From positions 186,001-250,000 of the forward strand of contig NZ_JAAZWE010000003.1 of the NCBI RefSeq assembly GCF_013185185.1: 64,000 bases of DNA. The letters run 5' to 3'. Below are positions 41,746-50,605 of this stretch, piece after piece. The translations under genes and the position numbers were made by a program. The stretch is from Saccharibacillus endophyticus. Lineage in GTDB: Bacteria > Bacillota > Bacilli > Paenibacillales > Paenibacillaceae. How positions within the stretch are numbered: the first letter of the stretch is position 1; each line of letters begins with the position of its first letter. Under the pieces are notes generated by a model that was not told the origin of the DNA, searched no databases, and saw only the letters and a program-made list of their open reading frames with translations.

Positions 41746-44244
41746 ATGGGGAGCATCCGGGAATGGGCCAAAAAGCTGCCGGGCGGAAGAAGCCGCGAAG
41801 GGCGAGGACGCTTTTATCGCTACAGCCTGATTTTGGCGTTGTGCATGGCGAGCATCCCGACGGCCGTGATTGCTCTTTCTTCTTACGCATTGGGCACGGC
41901 GCACGTCGAACGCGAGGTGATGAACAGCCACCGGACGCTGGTCGAGCGCTCGGCGGCCCGCCTGGACGATCTGTTCACGCAGCTGGAGCTGTCGGCGAGC
42001 CAGTGGTCGCTCGATCCCCGGCTGGACGCGGATCTGAAACGGGCCAATTTGATGCTGGAATACAACCGGACGAACGAGCTGTACAGTTTTCTCGGACTCA
42101 TGAAAGCCACCTATCCGCGCTTGGAAGACGCGCGCTTATTGCTGAACCGCAGCGAACCTCTGTTATTGTCGGAATGGGGCGGCGTGCGGACGATTCCTTT
42201 CGGGGAAGAAAGTAAGCGATTTCAAAGTTTGGTCGAAGAAAAACGGGACATTTATTGGGTCGAAAATTTTCGTTGGACCGCGTCGGACGCCGACTCGATC
42301 GTGCTGGTACGCAAGCTGCCGGGCTACGGACCGTCTTACGGCGCGCTGCTGCTGAGTCTCGACCGGAAAAAGCTGGACGGCTTCGTGCGCGAAGCTTCGT
42401 TCGACGAAAAAGGCGCTTCGTATCTGTATGCCGAAAACGGGCGGCCGATTATCCGCGTATCGGAAGGAATGCCGGAAAATCAACAGTTCGAGCAAACGCT
42501 GCGTCAGCAGTTGAACGATCGGATCGATGCGGGAACAAGCGGAAGCGATTCGTATTTGTTCAAATGGCAGGGGCAGACGTATTCGGCTTCGTACAGCACG
42601 CTGGAACGCGCCGGAACGGTCTGGACCTACGCGACCGTCTCGCCGCTGGAAGCGTTGACCCGCCCGGTGGTCGTGCTGTCGCGTTCGCTGCTGGGCGTCA
42701 GCCTGGCGGGAATGGGGCTTGCGCTCGTGTTGGCCTGGTTCGCTTCGCGCCGCTTGCATCGTCCGATCCGGCAGTTGGCGGAAGCGCTCGGGGAAGGAGA
42801 AGGTTCGGGCCGATCCTTCGACCCGGAGACCGCAGGCAGCGGGAAAGGCAAATCGGTCTTTATGCCCGGGCCGCAGCCGTATCGTTCGCCGAACGGACGG
42901 CCTTACGACGAGCTGCGTTCGATCGAAGATAGTTGGAAAGGGTTGGCCGACGCAAAACGGGAAGCCGAGCGGAGGCTGGAACAAACGTATCCCGAGCTGC
43001 GAGCCGGCTTTTTGCTGCAGTTGATGCAGGGTCATTACCGTTCGCTCGGCGAAAGCGATTTGCTGTCCCGGCTGGAGCGTTTCGGTTGGCGAATCGAAAA
43101 AGGCGAGCGGCTGGCCGTGTTTTTGCTGCGGGTCGGCGTATTATCGCCGCCGGAATCGCAATTTCGCGAAGAAGACGAACTGCTCATGACGTTCGCTGCC
43201 GCGAACGTGGCGCGCGAATTTATCGATCAACGCCGCGAACGGGCGGAAATCGTCAATTTCCATGACGGCAGCGTGGCCGTGCTGGTTCCCGTCGCGGTGG
43301 ATACGGCGGTTTCCTCCGAAACCGTCCGGCCGTCGGCAGCAGGCATTGAGTCAGCGGCGGTGATGGGTGATAACGCAGCCGCCGGGGAGCGCGCGAGCAT
43401 GAAACAAACCGCGCAAGAAATGGCCGATACGCTGCGAAGCGTGCTGCGGCTGCGGACGATCTTGTGTACCGGGGAAGCGGCGGGCATTCTGGACGTGCCG
43501 GAACTGCTGCAAGCTTTGCGGAGCGCGCTGCGCGGCATACCGGCGACCGAATCCTGCCGCGTCCTGCATTTCGATGAACTGCTGCCCGGTCCGGGCGGCG
43601 GGAGTACCTACCCGTTCGCGTTGGAGAAAGAGCTGCTGCAAGAAGTGCGGTTGGGCCGAACCGACGAAGCCGGAAGGCTGATCCGCGAATTCCTCGTGAG
43701 ATTGTCGGAACGCGCGTCCGCCGAGTCGGAACTGAACGAAGGCGCGCTCCAGCTGCTCGGCAGCCTGCTGCATACGATGCTGGAAAACGGCGTTCGGCTG
43801 GAGGCCGCGGGTCTGTACGAGCGGCTGCTCGAACTGCGCAAACCGGAAGCGGTCGCGGATTTTCTGTGCTCGCGGGTGCTGGAACATTACGGCAGGGAAT
43901 TGGAGGAGCGCCAAGGCGTCGAAGCCGATCGCTTGGCGGAAAAGGTACGGGAGGAGCTGGAGAGAGACTACACGGCGGACTTTTCGCTCGAACGCTGCGC
44001 CGAACGCTTCGGCGTCAGTCCGTACACGCTGAGCCGGTCGTTCAAGCAGACGTACGGTCAGACCTTCGTCGATTACGTCATGAATCTTCGTTTGGAGAAA
44101 GCCCGCGAACTGCTGCGTACCACCGATCTCAAAGTCAACGAGGTCGCCGAAGCGGTCGGCTACCAGCCTTCGTACTTTATCCGTCTCTTCCGCAAGCAGG
44201 AAGGAATGACGCCGGGGCAGTACCGGTCGGAAAAAAGCGGATGA
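41746..44244 (+). CDS. membrane-anchored AraC-family sensor-regulator
   Basis: An 832-residue one-component regulator. Two membrane spans (about 25-48 and 303-328) enclose a roughly 250-residue extracellular region that looks like a Cache-type sensor. A HAMP-like segment and a long central region (about 345-700) follow. The C-terminal AraC domain (about 730-830) carries FSLERCAERFGVSPYTLSRS and VNEVAEAVGYQPSYFIRLFR. The ATG follows AAGGGG. Such proteins accompany LplABC-type importers in Paenibacillaceae and probably switch them on when substrate is sensed outside. Its target is inferred from position. Confidence 0.9.
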   Translation: MGSIREWAKKLPGGRSREGRGRFYRYSLILALCMASIPTAVIALSSYALGTAHVEREVMNSHRTLVERSAARLDDLFTQLELSASQWSLDPRLDADLKRANLMLEYNRTNELYSFLGLMKATYPRLEDARLLLNRSEPLLLSEWGGVRTIPFGEESKRFQSLVEEKRDIYWVENFRWTASDADSIVLVRKLPGYGPSYGALLLSLDRKKLDGFVREASFDEKGASYLYAENGRPIIRVSEGMPENQQFEQTLRQQLNDRIDAGTSGSDSYLFKWQGQTYSASYSTLERAGTVWTYATVSPLEALTRPVVVLSRSLLGVSLAGMGLALVLAWFASRRLHRPIRQLAEALGEGEGSGRSFDPETAGSGKGKSVFMPGPQPYRSPNGRPYDELRSIEDSWKGLADAKREAERRLEQTYPELRAGFLLQLMQGHYRSLGESDLLSRLERFGWRIEKGERLAVFLLRVGVLSPPESQFREEDELLMTFAAANVAREFIDQRRERAEIVNFHDGSVAVLVPVAVDTAVSSETVRPSAAGIESAAVMGDNAAAGERASMKQTAQEMADTLRSVLRLRTILCTGEAAGILDVPELLQALRSALRGIPATESCRVLHFDELLPGPGGGSTYPFALEKELLQEVRLGRTDEAGRLIREFLVRLSERASAESELNEGALQLLGSLLHTMLENGVRLEAAGLYERLLELRKPEAVADFLCSRVLEHYGRELEERQGVEADRLAEKVREELERDYTADFSLERCAERFGVSPYTLSRSFKQTYGQTFVDYVMNLRLEKARELLRTTDLKVNEVAEAVGYQPSYFIRLFRKQEGMTPGQYRSEKSG

Positions 44245-44300
44245 TGGCTTGCGTCGATCGCGGACGCCGTTAAGCCTGCCCGAAAATTCGTAACGAAAAA

Positions 44301-44357
44301 TATCCGTTCCCGTTCCGGTCGCGCAAAGCGAGCCGTTCGGGGAACGGATATTTTTTT
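44301..44357. terminator. bidirectional terminator
   Basis: TATCCGTTCCC pairs with GGGAACGGATA, with T-runs outside the stem on both strands. It lies between the AraC sensor gene and the convergent ArsR gene. Confidence 0.85.
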
Positions 44358-44407
44358 CGAATTGTAGTCGCACTCTACCGACCTGCCGACCGGACCCGCC
44401 CGACTTT

Positions 44408-45373
44408 TTAACTCCGAACTTCTCGGCTGCTGTCCGAAAACTTTACCGAAATCTCGATATCCCGGTCGTAGTTGCCGAAGCCGCGCCCGAACAAACTGAC
44501 GCCGCCGGCATTGGCGGCGTCTGCCCGGCTCTCGATCCGCAGCGGGATCTCGCGGCCCCCCGACAGGGAAGTGTTCGACAAGCTGCCCGGTGCCGAAATG
44601 CCGAGATCGGCCGCGGTGACGTCCGACAGCTTGAGTCCGTCCATGAACGTGCCGTCTTCGCGAACGGACAGCGTCTTCAGCAGGCCGTACTGGCTGCTTT
44701 GCTCGTCCCACCATTCCGGCGTGTACAGTCCGCGCGTGCCGCCGAAATTACCGGGACAGATCCACGTTCCGACATGCACGCCGCCGAGGCGGAACGAAAT
44801 ATCCGAAGGCCAGTTTGCATTGTAGCCGGGAGCTTCCGAACCGAGTTCCAGCGTGATCGAGATTTCGCGCACGCTCTGCGTGCCGACCAGATAATTCGGT
44901 ATCCGGTATTCCACATAGCCGGACCCGAACCAGAGGTGCCGGGCTCCGACATGCTGCGGGTCGGCAAAGTAGCGCGGGTCGTCCATCATGCCGATCAGGC
45001 GTTTTTCCGAAGCCAGGCCGCAGGTCGGTCGGACTTCGTGATCGGCGTATTGGCCGACCGGAATCGAGACGGAATAAGCGCTGCGCTGCTCTTCCGAAGG
45101 CCGGGAACGGAAATTCAGGATAAGGCTGTCTACGGCCAGGCTGCACAGCTTGCGGCGCCCGCGCGTTCCGGTGACGCTTTCCGACGTGAGCAGTCCCGCG
45201 TTTTCCATCTTTTGCACATGCTTGGTCACGATCGCCGACGACAGCTCCAGCACTTCGGCCAGCTCGCCGACGCTCATCGGACGCTCGCCCAGCAGCTCGA
45301 TCATGCGCACGCGGGTTTCGGAGGCGAAGCATTCGAGGAGAGGCATGTTGTTGAGGGTGACGGGAATATTCAT
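44408..45373 (-). CDS. ArsR-type regulator with large C-terminal domain
   Basis: The ATG at 45373 follows AAGGAG, giving 321 residues. Residues about 10-85 form an ArsR winged helix (ETRVRMIELLGERPMSVGEL, SSAIVTKHVQKMENAGLL) without the metal-binding cysteines of ArsR/SmtB. The remaining 230 residues are a beta-rich domain with many Gly, Trp and Tyr (for example YVEYRIPNYLVG and FRLGGVHVGTWICPGNFGGT), reminiscent of a carbohydrate- or ligand-binding sandwich; no family name is certain. It is divergent from a GH2 gene, and palindromes in the shared region suggest it represses that gene until a sugar binds. Confidence 0.82.
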   Translation of the reverse strand: MNIPVTLNNMPLLECFASETRVRMIELLGERPMSVGELAEVLELSSAIVTKHVQKMENAGLLTSESVTGTRGRRKLCSLAVDSLILNFRSRPSEEQRSAYSVSIPVGQYADHEVRPTCGLASEKRLIGMMDDPRYFADPQHVGARHLWFGSGYVEYRIPNYLVGTQSVREISITLELGSEAPGYNANWPSDISFRLGGVHVGTWICPGNFGGTRGLYTPEWWDEQSSQYGLLKTLSVREDGTFMDGLKLSDVTAADLGISAPGSLSNTSLSGGREIPLRIESRADAANAGGVSLFGRGFGNYDRDIEISVKFSDSSREVRS

Positions 45374-45426
45374 CGTTTTCTCCTTTTCAACGGGAAGATT
45401 CTGTTTGGGCAAGCATGGGCGGCTCC

Positions 45427-45537
45427 GGGGAGTTCTTGTTTCGGTCGCGTGTTGAAATCGGGAAACTGGATTAGATTGGAATAAGGACGTTTCCCGATTT
45501 CAAAGGCGAACATTTCATTCCTACACAAGAACTCCCC
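45427..45537 (-). repeat. two-stem intergenic element, copy 3
   Basis: The outer stem GGGGAGTTCTTG/CAAGAACTCCCC (12 bp) and inner stem TTGAAATCGGGAAAC/GTTTCCCGATTTCAA (15 bp) are both perfect. Compared with copy 1 the stems differ by paired, compensating changes. It lies in the leader side of the ArsR gene, in sense orientation with it. Confidence 0.82.
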
Positions 45538-45623
45538 TCCGCCTTAAGCTTGCGCGAACAACCTCCCCTTTCAAAATCGAACAACTCGATAGGCAAAGGG
45601 GAAGAGAAAAGAAAAGACCTAAT

Positions 45624-45692
45624 AACTAAAAGCTAAAAATAAGATATGAACAGATTATATAACTTAAAAGTTAACTTATCAACTTATAGTTG
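45624..45692. promoter_or_regulatory. cluster of AACT-type palindromes (operators)
   Basis: Three related sites occur: AACTAAAAGCT (45624-45634), TAACTTAAAAGTTA (45660-45673, perfect ends) and CAACTTATAGTTG (45680-45692). The third overlaps the -35 box of the GH2 promoter. A fourth lies at 45748-45761. They are probably operators of the ArsR-type regulator. Confidence 0.6.
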
Positions 45693-45718
45693 ACTTGAAT
45701 AATCGGATCGGGCATACT
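45690..45718 (+). promoter_or_regulatory. promoter of the GH2 gene
   Basis: TTGACT (45690-45695), a 17-bp spacer and CATACT (45713-45718). Confidence 0.6.
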
Positions 45719-45747
45719 GTTTTCGAAGGATGTAAGCGTTATTTTTA

Positions 45748-45761
45748 TAACTCAAAAGTTA
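45748..45761. promoter_or_regulatory. downstream operator copy
   Basis: TAACTCAAAAGTTA, the fourth member of the AACT palindrome set, lies between the promoter and the ribosome site of the GH2 gene. Confidence 0.6.
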
Positions 45762-45782
45762 ATGAAAAAAGGAGAGATAAAA

Positions 45783-47564
45783 ATGGGCACGATTCAGGGA
45801 ACGGAGAAGGCGATTTATCGAGCAGAGCATCCGAGACCGCAGTTTGTTCGGGAGGCTTGGGTGAATTTGAACGGGGAGTGGGAATTTGCGTTCGACGACG
45901 ACAATGCCGGAGCGGGGCAGGGTTGGGCTCAGGGGGACAAAGCGTTCGAGCAGAAGATTCAGGTTCCGTTTGCTTTTCAAAGTAAACTGAGCGGGATCGG
46001 GGATCCTGATTTTCATGATAACGTCTGGTATCGCCGGGAGTTCGAGGTGCCGGAGAATTTTGCGGGGAAAAACGTGCTGCTGCACTTCGGGGCGGTGGAT
46101 TACGAAGCGAAGGTCTGGGTGAACGGGGTATTCGTGGTGCGGCATGAGGGCGGGCATACGCCGTTCAAGGCCGATGTCACGCATGCGTTGAAAAGCGACG
46201 GCACGCCGAATACGCTCGTGGTTCAGGCGTTGGACGAGAGTTTGAATTTGGAACTTCCGCGCGGCAAACAGTTTTGGAAAAAGGACTCGGCGAGCATTTT
46301 CTATACGCGCACGACGGGCATTTGGCAGACGGTATGGATGGAAGCGGTAGCGCCGATTTATCTGGAAAAAGTCAAAATCACGCCGGACATGGACAAACGC
46401 TGCGTGGAGATCGTGCCTTATATCGGAAATTTCGCGCCGGGGAAAAATTTGCGTCTGCGCGTTTCGGTTTCTTTTGACGGACAACCGGTCACGGAGCAGA
46501 CGTATACGATATCGAGCCGCACCGTGCGCCACGCGATCGGACTGCCCAACTTCAACTTTCATGAACGCGAGACCTGGTGGTCGCCGGAGAATCCGAGTTT
46601 GTACGATATTTCGTTTACCCTGATCGAAAATGATGCGGAGACGGACCAGGTGAACAGTTACTTCGGGATGCGCAAAATTTCGATCGACGGGGGCAAGCTG
46701 TGTTTGAACAACGGCCCGTACAAAATGAAGCTGGTACTCGATCAGGGCTATTTCCCGGACGGCAACCTGACTCCGCCGAGCGACGAAGACATCCGGCGGG
46801 ACGTCGAGCTGACGAAAGAAATGGGCTTCAACGGCGCGCGCAAACACCAGAAGCTCGAAGATCCGCGTTACCTGTACTGGTGCGACGTGCTCGGGCTGCT
46901 GGTATGGAGCGAAGCGGCCAACGCGTATACCTATTCGGACGAATACGTGGAACGCTTCAACCGGGAATGGATCGAATCGATCGACCGCGATTACAATCAC
47001 CCGTCGATCGTCGTCTGGGTACCGCTCAACGAAAGCTGGGGCGTGCCGGATCTGGCTCGGGACCGGGTTCAGCAGCACCATTCCGAATCGCTCGTTTACC
47101 TGAGCAAATCGCTCGACCCTACGCGTCCCGTGATCTCGAACGACGGATGGGAGCATACGACGAGCGACCTGGTCACCATTCACGATTACGAGTGGCAGCG
47201 CGAAGTGCTTGAACAACGCTACGACGATGCGGAAAAAGCGCTCGGCCTCATGCCCGGCGGCCATCCGATCATGGCTTACGGCTATGCGTACCGCGGCGAG
47301 CCGATCCTGGTCACGGAATTCGGCGGCATCGCGTACAAAAAAAGCGACTGGGAAGGCTGGGGTTACTCCGGCGCGTCCAGCGACGACGATTTCGAGCAGC
47401 GCCTTCGCGACGTGATCGATCCGCTGCTCAAGTCGGAGTTGGTGCAGGGTTACTGCTATACGCAGCTTACCGACGTCGAACAGGAGATCAACGGGCTGCT
47501 AACCTACGATCGGGTACCGAAAATTCCGCTCGAAACCGTTCGCAAGATCAACGAAGGACGTTGA
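45783..47564 (+). CDS. GH2 glycosidase (beta-galactosidase/beta-glucuronidase type)
   Basis: The ATG at 45783 follows AAAGGAGAG, giving 593 residues without a signal peptide. It has the GH2 layout: jelly-roll sugar-binding domain (about 15-190), Ig-like domain (about 195-290) and TIM barrel (about 300-590). The acid/base is Glu417 in PLNESWG and the nucleophile is Glu512 in LVTEFGG. The shorter length and lack of extra C-terminal domains resemble GH2 enzymes annotated as beta-galactosidase or beta-glucuronidase; substrate is undecided. It is controlled from the divergent ArsR-type regulator region and has no transporter beside it. Confidence 0.9.
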   Translation: MGTIQGTEKAIYRAEHPRPQFVREAWVNLNGEWEFAFDDDNAGAGQGWAQGDKAFEQKIQVPFAFQSKLSGIGDPDFHDNVWYRREFEVPENFAGKNVLLHFGAVDYEAKVWVNGVFVVRHEGGHTPFKADVTHALKSDGTPNTLVVQALDESLNLELPRGKQFWKKDSASIFYTRTTGIWQTVWMEAVAPIYLEKVKITPDMDKRCVEIVPYIGNFAPGKNLRLRVSVSFDGQPVTEQTYTISSRTVRHAIGLPNFNFHERETWWSPENPSLYDISFTLIENDAETDQVNSYFGMRKISIDGGKLCLNNGPYKMKLVLDQGYFPDGNLTPPSDEDIRRDVELTKEMGFNGARKHQKLEDPRYLYWCDVLGLLVWSEAANAYTYSDEYVERFNREWIESIDRDYNHPSIVVWVPLNESWGVPDLARDRVQQHHSESLVYLSKSLDPTRPVISNDGWEHTTSDLVTIHDYEWQREVLEQRYDDAEKALGLMPGGHPIMAYGYAYRGEPILVTEFGGIAYKKSDWEGWGYSGASSDDDFEQRLRDVIDPLLKSELVQGYCYTQLTDVEQEINGLLTYDRVPKIPLETVRKINEGR

Positions 47565-47592
47565 AGAATAGCAAGCGATTGACTCTGCAATT

Positions 47593-47636
47593 CCCGCAAT
47601 CGGAAGCGTTCGCGCTTATCGGAGGCGGGTTTATTT
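47593..47636 (+). terminator. terminator of the GH2 gene
   Basis: CCCGC pairs with GCGGG, with an inner CGGAAGCG/CGCTTATCG imperfect stem, followed by TTTATTTTATT. Confidence 0.65.
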
Positions 47637-47845
47637 TATTGATTCATTAGTCCTGATTTAGTAGGAAATAAATATTATTTTTTATATTTAAATATATTAT
47701 TGTTGTAAAATATTTTTTTTGTATTATTATTGTAATTGTGGATGGATGAAATATAATTATGAAATCCATTGTTCACTATAAGTAACGCGTATACATAAAA
47801 GAAAGTTTTTATTTTGTTTGTTTTAGAGTTTTTGACTCTATCACA

Positions 47846-47897
47846 ATAAAAAAGCCGTTAAGCTCAGTCTGTTAAGAGACCGAATGAGCTTAACGGC
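47846..47897 (-). terminator. orphan terminator oriented to the minus strand
   Basis: GCCGTTAAGCTCA (47854-47866) and TGAGCTTAACGGC (47885-47897) pair perfectly, and the T-run TTTTTTATT is on the minus strand. No minus-strand gene is seen upstream of it. Confidence 0.75.
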
Positions 47898-48069
47898 GGT
47901 GGCCTATCCCTCTATGAAGCGAAAGGAATAAGTATTCTTAATTTTAAAACAGAGGATACCCTTTTGCAAATAGAGAATAGAGGCAATTGACAGAGGAAGG
48001 AGGAAGCTTTTTCTTTATGTTTAGTCTTATTTTTAGATAATTCAAATACTTAACAAAATGGAGGAAAAA

Positions 48070-48447
48070 ATGAATATTAAAAAAATCGCATTTTCTGGAG
48101 TGGCTGCTGCGATGATTCTGGGAAGCGCTGTTGCTTCTGCTGCTGGAACTAGCTCTGCTACAATTGGATACTATGATACTGGAGCTAACGGTTCTGCGAT
48201 TAACATGCTGGGCGCGGTTTCTCTTCAAGGTTATAATAGCGCCAGCTCCGACAATACACTGTGGGTCAATTTGAAACGGCGAGATGGTGGCATTGATAAC
48301 GTAGTTACCAATACGCATTTGAATAAAAGTCAGAGTACCAACTGGAATTATCAAACGGGTGCACAAAGTTATCAGTATTATATTAACCTGGACCCTAACG
48401 GAACTCTGTATGATAGCTGCATTGGTAGTGGCTCAGCCACGAACTGA
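48070..48447 (+). CDS. small secreted protein of unknown family
   Basis: The ATG at 48070 follows GGAGG, giving 125 residues. A clear signal peptide (residues 1-24, ending SAVASAA) is followed by a mature part of about 100 residues rich in Gly, Ser, Asn, Thr and Tyr with little charge, one Cys near the end (DSCIGSG) and aromatic residues in WNYQTG and YQYYINLDP. This is typical of secreted beta-rich peptides, and the genes that follow (a 686-residue membrane protein, an ABC ATPase and a second membrane protein) suggest dedicated export, processing or immunity. Bacteriocin precursor is one possibility. The gene is AT-rich relative to the window. Function unknown. Confidence 0.7.
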   Translation: MNIKKIAFSGVAAAMILGSAVASAAGTSSATIGYYDTGANGSAINMLGAVSLQGYNSASSDNTLWVNLKRRDGGIDNVVTNTHLNKSQSTNWNYQTGAQSYQYYINLDPNGTLYDSCIGSGSATN

Positions 48448-48470
48448 TAGTCGAATAAAGGAAGGACGCA

Positions 48471-48500
48471 AGAAGAGGGCATCTATGCCCTCTTCTTTTA
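48471..48500 (+). terminator. terminator or attenuator after the secreted protein gene
   Basis: AGAAGAGGGCAT pairs with ATGCCCTCTTCT around two bases, followed by TTTT. It lies 16 bp before the next start codon, so it may lower expression of the downstream genes relative to the secreted protein. Confidence 0.75.
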
Positions 48501-48515
48501 TAAAAGGAGAATGAC

Positions 48516-50576
48516 ATGTTAAGAAAATTGGGCAAAAGTTTGTGGGTTGAGATTGTTTTAATTAAAAGAAGCCTTTTTATCTTGCTTTTTATGTTGAGTG
48601 CCTTGGCAATCCTTTTTTCAATTATGTGGCAGAGACTTGACCATCAGGATGTGGGCGGGGCCTTAACGGCAACAGCAGCAATTGTCCAGATCGGGATTTT
48701 CGCTTTTTTGGTTTTAGGATTTATTCTAAGTGTACGAGAGAAAAGAGTTTCATCAGATGAAGTATTCCAAGTCATCCATTCAGCGCCTGGCATCAAACTT
48801 ATAAGTAAAGGAAGTCTTTTATTTATTTTAGGCTTATTTTTTATTGTCATCGCATGGATTAGTGAAGTTGTACTGCTGTTTATGCAAAACATTGACCCTG
48901 TGTTTTATTGGAAATCTTTATTGTATTTTGTTCTTTATTACTGGATTCCGTTCTTTTTATCGGGATTGATCGGATTACTATTAGGAACTTTTATGCGAAG
49001 TCGATTAGTATACATATTGCTTGTTGTTATCGGAATTTTTATTGGCCCGCTAAATATGCTTATTCTTGAGAATGTGATGGTCGTATTCAATTGGGATCTG
49101 ACCCGAGTCTTATCCATCCTTAATCTGGGACAGTCTGATATTGCAGCCGCATTCGACCCTTTGTATGGCTATCCTCTTGAATTTTCCAGGTGGATGGTTA
49201 AGCTGGTCTGGTTACTTCTGTTGGTTGGTGTACTGATCGTCGTTGCGTCTTGGAGCAATAATCATCGTTTTACTCAGAAAGCTGTTATTTCTGCATCCAT
49301 AAGTTGGCTTCTTGCCAGTACAGCTTGCATAGCAGCTTCGTTTCCAGATCAAGTCCCGGTTACAGTAATGACTACTGAAAATTCCTATATCAAAGAGGAA
49401 CAGCAAGCTACGCCTATCGCTGAAGATATTTTTGCAATGAATCCTGAATTTAAAATTACATCTTACGAGGCGGACGTTAGCACTTTTCGTAAACTGAAGG
49501 TGTCGGCTACTATTAATATCGAATTAAACGCTCCACTGGACAGACTTGATTTTACTCTTTATCGGAATTTTAAAGTCACAAGCGTCCAGAACCAAACAGG
49601 CGAAAAAATCGATTTCAAACAAGAAGGCGATCATGTGAGTGTTTTATTAAAAGAAGAATATCCAGCCGGAAGTACAGAGAAATTTCAATTTGCCTACTCT
49701 GGAATCAGTTCTCCTTATTTCTATGCAAACGAACAGGCTGTACTCCTTCCGGGCTATTTTCCATGGCTTCCTGTAGAAGGAAAGTACCCAGTTGCCGTAA
49801 TGAGGGAGAACGGCTTTCTCAGACACACACCACCTCCAGCAAGAGATTCGGTTCCTTACACTCTTCATTATTCCGGTCCTGGAAAGACTTATAGCAATTT
49901 GCAGCAAGGTAATGGCGCTACGTACACCGGTACATCTTCTTCAGGACTCACCTTGATTAGTGGGATGATTGGTGAAACAACGGAAAAAGATAAAAAACTG
50001 GTTTATCCGCTTGCATTAGCTGGCGGTGTGAAGGCAGCAGCGCCGGCTTTCGTAAATCGTTTTGACCAAATGTTGAGCCGTATTGAAGAAGACTTGGATC
50101 TTGCAGTAACTTCTAAAGGCAAAGACGATTCTATTTTATTTCTTCCTATTCCCTTAGAATCCAATAAGTATTGGGAAACGATCTGGCATTCAGATCATCA
50201 ATGGATTGTGTCCGTGCATAACGGTTACGAGGGGAAGTGGGTTTTTGAACAGCAGGCAGCCAGTCCTTCTGCAGTCATATTGTCATTGCTGAGGACCAAA
50301 GAAACGATAAAAAAAGAAACATTTTTAGACGGATTTTGTGCAACTTATAGTTATTGGTATAGCAAACGTTATAGTGAGCAGCCAGAGAATACCCTTCAAT
50401 TTCTAATTAATGATTATCAAAACTCAAACTGGTCGGTAGAAGTTGCAACGTTAGAGAACGTTCGGAACTTTATTGACAATTCATCGGAACAAGAAGTACA
50501 AAGATTTTTTGGTACTTGGTTAGAGATGCTGGAAACGAATACAGGAGACTACAAGGATTTAAACGATATGTTGTGA
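48516..50576 (+). CDS. large membrane protein, ABC permease-like with extracellular domain
   Basis: A 686-residue protein. The N-terminal 275 residues contain six or seven membrane spans in an ABC-2-like arrangement. The rest (about 290-686) is hydrophilic and beta-rich at first (FKITSYEADVSTFRKLKVSA), resembling the N-terminal domain of M1 aminopeptidases that occur fused to ABC-2 permeases. The zinc motif HExxH is absent, so peptidase activity is unlikely. The ATG lies ten bases after a GGAGA ribosome site. It belongs to the AT-rich four-gene unit with an ABC ATPase and another membrane protein. Permease or immunity function is inferred. Confidence 0.65.
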   Translation: MLRKLGKSLWVEIVLIKRSLFILLFMLSALAILFSIMWQRLDHQDVGGALTATAAIVQIGIFAFLVLGFILSVREKRVSSDEVFQVIHSAPGIKLISKGSLLFILGLFFIVIAWISEVVLLFMQNIDPVFYWKSLLYFVLYYWIPFFLSGLIGLLLGTFMRSRLVYILLVVIGIFIGPLNMLILENVMVVFNWDLTRVLSILNLGQSDIAAAFDPLYGYPLEFSRWMVKLVWLLLLVGVLIVVASWSNNHRFTQKAVISASISWLLASTACIAASFPDQVPVTVMTTENSYIKEEQQATPIAEDIFAMNPEFKITSYEADVSTFRKLKVSATINIELNAPLDRLDFTLYRNFKVTSVQNQTGEKIDFKQEGDHVSVLLKEEYPAGSTEKFQFAYSGISSPYFYANEQAVLLPGYFPWLPVEGKYPVAVMRENGFLRHTPPPARDSVPYTLHYSGPGKTYSNLQQGNGATYTGTSSSGLTLISGMIGETTEKDKKLVYPLALAGGVKAAAPAFVNRFDQMLSRIEEDLDLAVTSKGKDDSILFLPIPLESNKYWETIWHSDHQWIVSVHNGYEGKWVFEQQAASPSAVILSLLRTKETIKKETFLDGFCATYSYWYSKRYSEQPENTLQFLINDYQNSNWSVEVATLENVRNFIDNSSEQEVQRFFGTWLEMLETNTGDYKDLNDML

Positions 50577-50605
50577 ATGAAATATAGATAATAAGGAGCG
50601 CTTTT

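Larger units (their letters stand above)
47565..48069. other. gene-free AT-rich junction before the island
   Basis: This 505-bp stretch holds the GH2 terminator (47593-47636) and an orphan minus-strand terminator (47846-47897). Base composition drops sharply after about 47640, with long A/T runs. No coding frame is supported and no clean promoter could be picked with confidence, although TTGACA occurs at 47997. Confidence 0.6.

Noticed and set aside
48070..48447. Firm assignment of the secreted protein as a lactococcin 972-type bacteriocin
   Set aside because: The gene order is similar, but the mature sequence does not show that family's recognisable pattern, so the likeness is kept only as a hypothesis.
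48516..50576. Active M1 metallopeptidase in the large membrane protein
   Set aside because: No HExxH is present. The nearest histidine cluster, HSDHQW, has the wrong spacing.
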